From positions 1-39,304 of the forward strand of contig JAFTTJ010000025.1 in assembly GCA_017466825.1 (NCBI GenBank): a DNA stretch of 39,304 nucleotides, read 5' to 3'. The translations under genes and the position numbers were made by a program. Below the pieces are notes generated by a model. The model searched no databases. It was given only the letters and a program-made list of their open reading frames with translations, and had not been told where the DNA came from. Origin of the DNA: Clostridia bacterium (GTDB lineage Bacteria; Bacillota; Clostridia; Christensenellales; Borkfalkiaceae). Below, piece by piece: positions 31,130 through 37,617 of the stretch. The stretch's first letter is position 1, and the number at the start of each line of letters is the position of its first letter.

Positions 31130-32587
31130 ATGAATAGGTCAGGTATACTAATGCCCGTCTTTTCCCTGCCCGGGGATTACGGAATAGGCACTTTTGGAAG
31201 AGAAGCGTACGAGTTCGTCGACTTTTTACACTCGTCGGGGCAAAGGGTTTGGCAAATGCTACCCCTTTCGCAAACGGTGTTTGGCGATAGCCCTTATCAA
31301 ACGACGTCGGACTGTTCTTTCAATCCCTATTTTTGCGATTTAGAAGACCTGTTTTGCCGTGGGCTTTTAACCCAAAAGGAATTGGACGGCGCAAAAGAGC
31401 CCGTAAAAAAAGTAAACTACGGCAAGTTATATAAAAAGCGCACCGCTCTTCTTAAAAAGGCGTTTTTTAGATTCGATTGCTCGGACGAATTTTTAGATTT
31501 CGTAAATTCAAAGCGCTATTACGACTACTCGGCTTTTATGACGGCAAAAGGGGTATACGGTGAGATTAAAAACTTCCCCGATTGGTTTAAAAACGGCAAT
31601 AAACGACTTATAGACGAGTTTTTGCTCGATAACGCCGAAGAGTTTTTATTTTATAACTTTACTCAATTTATAATTGAAAAACAGTTTTTTAAACTAAAAA
31701 AATACGCCAACGAAAAGGGCGTTAAACTTCTCGGCGACCTACCGCTATACGTTGCGCTAGACAGCGCCGACGTATGGAAAAATAAAAAACTCTTCCTTTT
31801 AGACGAAGAGTTTAAACCGAGAAAAGTTGCGGGCGTTCCCCCCGATTATTTCTCGGCGGACGGACAACTTTGGGGCAACCCCATCTACGACTACGACGAG
31901 ATGAAAAAGGACGGCTTTAAGTGGTGGAAAAATAGGCTTAAACGCAGTTTAACTCGCTTTGACCTTCTTCGCATTGACCATTTCCGTGGGCTCGATAGAT
32001 TTTGGGCTATCCCCTTTGGCGAAAGCGCAAAGACGGGCGAGTGGGTAAAGGCGTACGGCGAAGAAATTCTCTCTTCCGTCAATCGCAAAAATCTTATCGC
32101 CGAAGACCTTGGCGTTGTTGACGACGGCGTTATAAATCTTTTAAAAGCAACGGGACTACCCGGTATGAAGGTTTTACTCTTTGCCTTTGACGGCAACCCA
32201 AACAACCCCTATCTACCTAAAAACGTTCAAAAAAATAGCGTTGCTTACGTTGGCACGCACGACAACGACACGGCGTACGGCTACGCGAAGAGTTTGACAA
32301 AAGACGAGTTTAAACTATTTGCAAAAAGCATAAACGAAGTTTTACCCGCAGGCGTAAATAAAATTAAAAATAAATCGGACGTTGCGCCCGCCCTTATCGA
32401 AACGGCGCTTTCAACCGACGCAAGTTTGACGATTTTATCCTTTGCCGACCTTGTCGGACTAGATAATTCCTACCGCATCAACACGCCGTCTACCGTTGGG
32501 AATTGGACGGTTAGATTTAAAAAAGAGCACTTTACCTTAGACCTTGCAAAAAGGCTAAAAGCCCTTACTAAAAAGTACGATAGATAA
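31130..32587 (+). CDS. malQ: 4-alpha-glucanotransferase (GH77, MalQ)
   Basis: The 485-residue protein belongs to family GH77. The predicted nucleophile is D283 (LLRIDHFRGL), the acid/base E325 (IAEDLG) and the transition-state stabiliser D378 (GTHDND), with spacing as in known amylomaltases. The N-terminal RSGILMPVFSLPGDYGIGTFG is typical of the family. It moves alpha-1,4-glucan segments between chains in maltodextrin or glycogen use. The start is ATG 31130, with AAAGGAG 12 nt upstream. No other glycogen genes are adjacent. Confidence 0.95.
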   Translation: MNRSGILMPVFSLPGDYGIGTFGREAYEFVDFLHSSGQRVWQMLPLSQTVFGDSPYQTTSDCSFNPYFCDLEDLFCRGLLTQKELDGAKEPVKKVNYGKLYKKRTALLKKAFFRFDCSDEFLDFVNSKRYYDYSAFMTAKGVYGEIKNFPDWFKNGNKRLIDEFLLDNAEEFLFYNFTQFIIEKQFFKLKKYANEKGVKLLGDLPLYVALDSADVWKNKKLFLLDEEFKPRKVAGVPPDYFSADGQLWGNPIYDYDEMKKDGFKWWKNRLKRSLTRFDLLRIDHFRGLDRFWAIPFGESAKTGEWVKAYGEEILSSVNRKNLIAEDLGVVDDGVINLLKATGLPGMKVLLFAFDGNPNNPYLPKNVQKNSVAYVGTHDNDTAYGYAKSLTKDEFKLFAKSINEVLPAGVNKIKNKSDVAPALIETALSTDASLTILSFADLVGLDNSYRINTPSTVGNWTVRFKKEHFTLDLAKRLKALTKKYDR

Positions 32588-32602
32588 CTCGCTTTATCTT
32601 AG

Positions 32603-32669
32603 CGAAAAGGCCCTAAAATCACCATTTTAAAAGGCTTGCCATGTTGCCGACCGAAAAGGCCCTAAAATC
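32603..32669. repeat. Two copies of an 18-bp direct repeat
   Basis: CGAAAAGGCCCTAAAATC occurs at 32603-32620 and again at 32652-32669, 49 bp apart, between malQ and its terminator. The purpose is unknown. Confidence 0.7.
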
Positions 32670-32718
32670 GCCAACCTAAACGGCTAAACTTTTACCACAA
32701 CTCTTTCAAACAATATTA

Positions 32719-32747
32719 AACGCCCCGTTTTATAAAAACGGGGCGTT
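32719..32747. terminator. Bidirectional terminator between malQ and the sirtuin gene
   Basis: AACGCCCCGTTT (32719-32730) pairs perfectly with AAACGGGGCGTT (32736-32747). A copy of the dispersed motif (GATAATCGACTTATAG, 32758-32773) follows it at the end of the sirtuin gene. Confidence 0.88.
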
Positions 32748-32767
32748 ATTATTAGCCGATAATCGAC

Positions 32768-33502
32768 TTATAGCGTGATTTTTGACAAAATTTCGCCAAC
32801 TTTTTCCCTAATGACTAGCGTTGCTACGCCGTCGGCAACGGTCGGGGTTTTGTTTATCAAAACGAGATTTTTACCCTTGAAATAATTTATAAGTCCGCTC
32901 GCAGGATAAACGGTGAGCGACGTGCCCGCAACGATTAAAAGGTCGGCGTTTATAATAGAATAAATCGCCCCTTCAACCGTTTGGTCGTCAAGCCCTTCTT
33001 GGTATAAAACGACGTCGGGTTTTATAACCCCACCGCATTTGCACCTAGGAACTTTAACCCCCGATTTTTTACACTCTAAAATATAGTTTTGGTCGTAAAA
33101 CTCACCGCAATCTAAACAGTAATTTCTCTCGACGCTACCGTGCAACTCGTATACCTTTTTACTGCCTGCAAGTTGATGCAATCCGTCGATATTTTGGGTT
33201 ATAACGGCGGTGAGTTTGCCCGCCTTTTCAAGTTCGGCAAGTTTATAGTGGGCAGGGTTTGGCTTAACGCCTTCAACTAAGAGTTTATCGTAATAAAACT
33301 TGTAAAAGTCCACCGTTTTTGCAAAGAAAAACTCGTGGCTTAGAATTTGCTCGGGCGGATAATCGTATTTTTCATTGTATAGTCCGTCCACGCTACGAAA
33401 GTCCTTTATTCCGCTTTCGGTCGAAACGCCAGCCCCGCCGAAAAAGACTATTCTCTCACTCTCGTCAATTAATTTTTGTAGTCGTTTTTGATTTTCTTGC
33501 AT
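32768..33502 (-). CDS. cobB: Sir2-type NAD-dependent deacylase
   Basis: The 244-residue protein is a sirtuin. NAD-binding motifs are GGAGVSTESGIKDFRS near the N-terminus and TQNID. The catalytic histidine is in YELHGS. The zinc cysteines are CLDC and CKC, and the C-terminal NAD motif is GTSLTVYPAS. It removes acyl groups from lysines using NAD. The Pro of the common GIPDFR is Lys here (GIKDFR). It has its own promoter at 33542-33570, with AAGGGG before the ATG. It lies 69 bp downstream of the ABC pair. Confidence 0.93.
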   Translation of the reverse strand: MQENQKRLQKLIDESERIVFFGGAGVSTESGIKDFRSVDGLYNEKYDYPPEQILSHEFFFAKTVDFYKFYYDKLLVEGVKPNPAHYKLAELEKAGKLTAVITQNIDGLHQLAGSKKVYELHGSVERNYCLDCGEFYDQNYILECKKSGVKVPRCKCGGVIKPDVVLYQEGLDDQTVEGAIYSIINADLLIVAGTSLTVYPASGLINYFKGKNLVLINKTPTVADGVATLVIREKVGEILSKITL

Positions 33503-33541
33503 AATTCTTCCCCTTGGGTTTAAACTGCTTTCACTAATGCT

Positions 33542-33570
33542 ATTATACCCTTGTCGAGCAATTTTTTCAA
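33542..33570 (-). promoter_or_regulatory. Promoter of the sirtuin gene
   Basis: TTGAAA (33565-33570), 17-bp spacer, TATAAT (33542-33547) on the minus strand, immediately after the upstream ABC stop codon. Confidence 0.75.
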
Positions 33571-33571
33571 G

Positions 33572-35350
33572 TTATTTTTCATATCCGTACTGACTATTGT
33601 ATATTTTTGCGTAAAGCCCACCTTTTTCTAATAGTTTCGAGTGCGTGCCCGTTTCAACAATCTTTCCTCCGTCGACGACCAAAATTACGTCGGCGTTTTC
33701 TATGGTGGAAAGCCTATGCGCTATTACGAAAGCCGTACGCCCTTGCATAAGGTCGTCCATTGCACGTTGAATAATTAGCTCGGTGCGAGTGTCGACGTTG
33801 CTCGTCGCTTCGTCTAAAATTAAAATCGGTCTATCCGCAAGATACGCCCGAGCGATAGTTAGAAGTTGTTTTTGCCCACCGCTGATATTCGTGCTATCTT
33901 CGTTTATTTGGGTTTGATAACCGTCTGGCAAAGAATTGATAAACGAATCTAAATGCGCCATCTTTACGGCTTTTTCAACTTCTTCATAACTAGCGCTTGG
34001 GTTGCCGTACGCTATATTATCGTAAACCGTGCCCGAAAAGAGCACGGTATCTTGTAGCACCATGCCAAATTTTTCCCTTACCGCCGAACGGCTTATCTCG
34101 CCGACGTCTTGTCCGTCGACTAAAACGCGCCCTTTTTGCGGATCGTAAAACCGCATCAACAAATTGACGAGAGTTGTTTTTCCTCCGCCCGTAGGACCTA
34201 CTATGGCAACCTTTTGCCCTGCCTTTATTTTTAACGAAAGCCCTTCTATAAGCGGTTTATCGGGCAAATATGAAAAGTATACGTCGTCAAAAACGACTTC
34301 TCCAAGCGTGGGATTATCGCTCCCATGGTTGTCCGTTTCCGCCATTTCTTCTAAATCTAAATAATCGTAGACTCGTTTAGACGACGCTATCGTCGACTGC
34401 ATCATAGACATGCCCGTGGCGATAGATTCAAGCGGACCTGAAAAGAGTTTAGTATACATAATGAAGGCGACCAAACTGCCCACCGAAACTTGCGAGTTTA
34501 TAACGAGATATCCGCCGATTAAGCAAATTACGACGTATGCCAAATTGTTGACGAGCGCGACTATCGGCTGTACCATGCCCGACGTCACGTAACCTTTGCG
34601 CCCCTTTACGGCTTGTTCATCAATCAGTTTTTCATAACGGGCGTTTTGACTTTGCTCAACGCCAAAAGTTTTTACCGTATCAAACCCCGTAAGGTTTTCT
34701 TCGCAAAGGGCATACACCTTGCCTGAAATCTCTCTGCTTTCGTCAAAGTATTTCTCGCTTTTGCTTGAAAGTATACCCGAAAGTATTATTGATACGGGCA
34801 CGAAAACCACGACGGCAATAGCAAGGTAAAAGTTTTCTATGAATATAACGACCGTAATAACCGCAAGCCTTATCACTCCGTTTATTATAACACCGAATAT
34901 ATTATGCACCGAACTGCCCATTACGGACACGTCGCGCGTCATACGTGAAATAATCTCTCCGTTTGGCGTAGAGTCCACCGTTTTAACCGGCAACTTTGAA
35001 ATCTTTTCACTCATCTTTACTCTTATGCGACAAGTAAAATGCCTTGATACGCTATTGTTCATAATTGCAACCGAAGCAAGTCCAAGTAGCGCAGATCCAA
35101 CGTACACGAGCGCTAGTAAAATTACGTCGTTAATAAACAAATGCCAGTCAATAGGTTGATTATCGTTAATTGAAGCGTAAACCGTATCAGTTAACTTGCC
35201 TAGTAAATCGGGGGCGAAAACGTTTAAAATTACAGACGCTAGACTGACCGTAGTTGCCAAAACTAGCCACCATAAAATGGGCTTCATATCTTTAATCAAT
35301 CTAAAAACAACGTCAAAAGCCGACTTTTTTCGTTCCGTAGCCTTACTCAT
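33572..35350 (-). CDS. ABC exporter half, catalytic-site subunit (pair 2)
   Basis: The 592-residue protein has six membrane segments (about 25-305) and a nucleotide-binding domain: Walker A GPTGGGKTT (about 385-393), signature ISGGQ (489-493), Walker B LILDE with catalytic E514, and H-loop VIAHR. It pairs with the degenerate subunit at 35343. ATG 35350 is preferred to GTG 35359 because AGGGGG lies 8 nt upstream of it. It overlaps the upstream stop by 8 bp, so translation is coupled. By architecture and leader control it resembles BmrD/BmrC-type multidrug exporters; the substrate is not known. Confidence 0.9.
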   Translation of the reverse strand: MSKATERKKSAFDVVFRLIKDMKPILWWLVLATTVSLASVILNVFAPDLLGKLTDTVYASINDNQPIDWHLFINDVILLALVYVGSALLGLASVAIMNNSVSRHFTCRIRVKMSEKISKLPVKTVDSTPNGEIISRMTRDVSVMGSSVHNIFGVIINGVIRLAVITVVIFIENFYLAIAVVVFVPVSIILSGILSSKSEKYFDESREISGKVYALCEENLTGFDTVKTFGVEQSQNARYEKLIDEQAVKGRKGYVTSGMVQPIVALVNNLAYVVICLIGGYLVINSQVSVGSLVAFIMYTKLFSGPLESIATGMSMMQSTIASSKRVYDYLDLEEMAETDNHGSDNPTLGEVVFDDVYFSYLPDKPLIEGLSLKIKAGQKVAIVGPTGGGKTTLVNLLMRFYDPQKGRVLVDGQDVGEISRSAVREKFGMVLQDTVLFSGTVYDNIAYGNPSASYEEVEKAVKMAHLDSFINSLPDGYQTQINEDSTNISGGQKQLLTIARAYLADRPILILDEATSNVDTRTELIIQRAMDDLMQGRTAFVIAHRLSTIENADVILVVDGGKIVETGTHSKLLEKGGLYAKIYNSQYGYEK

Positions 35351-37112
35351 TTTCACCACCCCCTAAAGCCTGCTTTCCGAGTTGCGACTCGCAAATTTCA
35401 CGGTATATCTTCGACGTTTTCAAAAGGCTTTCGTGCGTGCCTTCGTCGACGATTCGCCCTTCGTCCATTACGAAAATTCTTTGAGCCGAAAGGGCGGTTG
35501 ACACCCTTTGCGTGACTATAATTTGTGTTTTTCCTTCAAGCCGAGTTTGGGTGTTTGCGCGAATAATGCTCTCCGTTAGATAGTCCAACGCCGAAAAACT
35601 GTCGTCAAAAACGTACACGTCGGCGCGCCTTATAACCGTTCTCGCCATGCTTGTTCTTTGCTTTTGTCCGCCGCTGACGTTTTGTCCGCCACCAACCAAA
35701 AAGTAATTTAAACCTTCTTCATGCTCGTTTATGAAACTTTCCATTTGGCAGTCTTTTAAGGCGGATAAAATCTCTTCGTCGGTAGAGTCGGGATTGCCCA
35801 TTTTAATATTTTCCTTTATCGTCCCTTCAAAAATCATTGGTTTTTGCATCGCGACTGAAAATCTCTTTCTTACGGCGACTTTTCCCACTTCCCCGTACGC
35901 TTTTCCACCAACGCTTATAACTCCGCAATCCGGCTCGAAAAGCCCTAGCGCAAGTTTTACGAAAGTCGTCTTTCCGCTACCCGTTCCGCCTATTATCGCA
36001 ACCTTTTCACCTGTTTTTATTTTAAGATTAACGTCCGTAAGCGTCGGCGCTTTCGATTTAGGATAAGTAAATTTTACCCCAGTAAACTCTAAATCGAAGT
36101 TATCGTTTTCGCCCGTTTCCGCGATTTCTTCACCTTTATCCGCAGACGGCTCTAAAGGAGTATCTTCTTGCTTAAAAGAGTGGATTTCGCTTATTCTGTC
36201 AATCGAAACTTTAAGTCGCGGAAGCCAAGAAATCGTCCACGTCAAATTTATAAGCGCACCCGTAAGCAAGGCGACGTACTGCACTATTGCAATTATATCG
36301 CCTGCGTTGTCCATAAGTCCCGACGTTGCTCTAACACCGCTGACCGCAACCATGACGACGGTTGCAATATCTAGCAAAAGCATTGCTATAGGTTCGATAA
36401 ATCCGCTTCGCACGTTTGCGCGAATCATATATTTAGCCATTTCTTCGGTGGCAAATTTTGCCCTGCCGTGCTCTTTATCGTCGTTATTAAAAGCCCTTAC
36501 GACTCTTAACCCCGAAAGACGCTCTCTTACGATTTTATTTTGTTCGTCAACGTATTTATCCGACTTTTCCCACATTTCGTGCTCGGGTTTAACTAAAAAG
36601 AAAACGACAACGCCCACTATAGGAACTACTGCAACGAATATAAGCGCAAGCACGACGTCTGCCATAAAAGCAAGCACCGCCGAGCCGATAAGCATTATAG
36701 GTATAGTTACCAAAGTGTAAACGACGGTATTTGCCATACCCTCAATATTCCAAATATCGTCGGTTGCTCGCGTCAATAACCCCGACGGACCTATTTTAGA
36801 ATATTGATCGTACGATAGGCTGTTTATCTTTTTAAAAGTGGCTTTAAACAAATCTGCGGTATAACCCGTCGTCAAGCGCGAATTGGTTGAGTTTGCGATT
36901 AAACTGCCGATAATTGAAAGGACCGAAAGAAGAACCATCACTCCAGAGCCTATCCAAAGTACCGACTGATTGCTTTTAGCAACGCCTTCGTCGACGATAT
37001 AACTCATCACGTAAGGCATTAAAATCAAAGTTAGCGTTCCGATTGCGTCGGTTATGGCGTTTATTATTAAAAGTTTTTTATAAGGTTTAAGTAAATTTAA
37101 AAGCGTCTTCAT
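35343..37112 (-). CDS. ABC exporter half, degenerate-site subunit (pair 2)
   Basis: The 589-residue protein has six membrane segments and a nucleotide-binding domain: Walker A GGTGSGKTT (375-383), Q423, and canonical signature VSGGQ (479-483). Walker B reads YVFDD, so D504 replaces the catalytic glutamate. The H-loop histidine is also lost (Q535 in IIVTQRVS). Both changes mark this as the degenerate site of a heterodimer, more degenerate than in pair 1. AAAGGT precedes ATG 37112. It is the first gene after the attenuator-like leader at 37113-37457. Confidence 0.9.
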   Translation of the reverse strand: MKTLLNLLKPYKKLLIINAITDAIGTLTLILMPYVMSYIVDEGVAKSNQSVLWIGSGVMVLLSVLSIIGSLIANSTNSRLTTGYTADLFKATFKKINSLSYDQYSKIGPSGLLTRATDDIWNIEGMANTVVYTLVTIPIMLIGSAVLAFMADVVLALIFVAVVPIVGVVVFFLVKPEHEMWEKSDKYVDEQNKIVRERLSGLRVVRAFNNDDKEHGRAKFATEEMAKYMIRANVRSGFIEPIAMLLLDIATVVMVAVSGVRATSGLMDNAGDIIAIVQYVALLTGALINLTWTISWLPRLKVSIDRISEIHSFKQEDTPLEPSADKGEEIAETGENDNFDLEFTGVKFTYPKSKAPTLTDVNLKIKTGEKVAIIGGTGSGKTTFVKLALGLFEPDCGVISVGGKAYGEVGKVAVRKRFSVAMQKPMIFEGTIKENIKMGNPDSTDEEILSALKDCQMESFINEHEEGLNYFLVGGGQNVSGGQKQRTSMARTVIRRADVYVFDDSFSALDYLTESIIRANTQTRLEGKTQIIVTQRVSTALSAQRIFVMDEGRIVDEGTHESLLKTSKIYREICESQLGKQALGGGENE

Positions 37113-37151
37113 ATTTTACCTTTATTTTTGAAAGTTTTAATCTAAGCGCGC

Positions 37152-37198
37152 AAAAAGCGCGCCCTTGCAAGCGTAATTTTACTCATGCAATGGCGCGC
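37152..37198 (-). terminator. Second leader terminator-like hairpin
   Basis: Minus strand: GCGCGCCATTGCA (37198-37186) pairs with 37169-37157 with one mismatch and is followed by TTTTT (37156-37152). The 3' arm can instead pair with GCGCGC at 37151-37146, which would break the terminator. It lies 40 bp before the first ABC gene. Confidence 0.65.
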
Positions 37199-37269
37199 TT
37201 AATAATAAACGTGCTTTTATTTTTAATCGCCGACAGACTTAACCCCATTAAAGAAGAGTCGCAGGACAT
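37183..37269 (-). CDS. Candidate second leader ORF, 28 aa
   Basis: ATG 37269 follows the T-run of terminator 1. The frame runs 28 codons and stops at 37183. Its last codons form the 5' arm of terminator 2, so a translating ribosome would disturb that hairpin. The only ribosome-site-like sequence is GGGG 7 nt upstream, inside terminator 1. Support is weak. Confidence 0.25.
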   Translation of the reverse strand: MSCDSSLMGLSLSAIKNKSTFIIKRAIA

Positions 37270-37295
37270 AAAAAAGCCCCGACGCAGTCGGGGCT
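37269..37295 (-). terminator. First leader terminator (attenuator)
   Basis: Minus strand: AGCCCCGAC (37295-37287), loop TGC, GTCGGGGCT (37283-37275), then TTTTTT. This strong intrinsic terminator lies inside the transcript leader of the ABC operon, 157 bp before its first gene. Confidence 0.9.
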
Positions 37296-37319
37296 CAAAT
37301 AACGATAATAAGCAATTCG

Positions 37320-37400
37320 TTATAAGACTATTACTCCGGAGGCGCTTGCATGATAAAAAAGTATTGAGTTATTTGAGTTCGACTTTTCTCTTATTAACAC
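37320..37400 (-). CDS. Leader peptide of ABC operon 2, 26 aa
   Basis: GTG start at 37400, preceded at 7 nt by AAAGGAGGT (37408-37416), the strongest ribosome site in the window. The peptide starts MLIREKSNSNN and ends SASGVIVL, with TAA 25 bp upstream of terminator 1. Codons 8-11 (CTCAAATAAC, 37377-37368) are exactly complementary to 37303-37294, next to the terminator. That same segment can instead pair with the leader stop region (37323-37317 with 37305-37299). Mutually exclusive pairings around a short ORF and a terminator are the pattern of ribosome-mediated attenuation, as known for bmrB before bmrCD. Confidence 0.75.
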   Translation of the reverse strand: MLIREKSNSNNSILFYHASASGVIVL

Positions 37401-37428
37401 GTTTCTTACCTCCTTTGATTTTTTCTTT

Positions 37429-37457
37429 AGTATAACACCGCTAAAGCAAATTGTCAA
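37429..37457 (-). promoter_or_regulatory. Promoter of ABC operon 2 and its leader
   Basis: TTGACA (37452-37457), 17-bp spacer, TATACT (37429-37434) preceded by TGT. Start expected near 37422, giving a leader of about 310 nt to the first ABC gene. Confidence 0.85.
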
Positions 37458-37574
37458 TTAAAATTTAGTAGTTTTTGTAAATTTTTTTGGCGTTTTAGGG
37501 CTTTATTTTTTAAGTTTTATATTAAAACTTATATCTAGACTTAGTAAAGTAAAAACCGTTCCGCCATATAAAAT

Positions 37575-37598
37575 GCGCCCGAGCAACCGCTCGGGCGC
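37575..37598 (-). terminator. Terminator of the metallophosphoesterase gene
   Basis: GCGCCCGAGC (37575-37584) pairs perfectly with GCTCGGGCGC (37589-37598); ATTTTAT follows on the minus strand. Nothing else is seen between here and the promoter at 37457. Confidence 0.85.
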
Positions 37599-37617
37599 AA
37601 AAATTTTGCAACTAAAA

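Noticed and set aside
143-33502. Thoeris- or DSR-like defence system from TIR plus Sir2
   Set aside because: The sirtuin has the normal deacylase motifs and zinc site, lies 20 kb from the nearest TIR gene with its own promoter, and no SLOG or ThsA-like protein is present.
37190-37435. 81-codon plus-strand frame across the ABC operon 2 leader
   Set aside because: It is antisense to the leader peptide, terminator and ribosome site, has no ribosome site of its own, and its Arg-rich part comes from the terminator stem.
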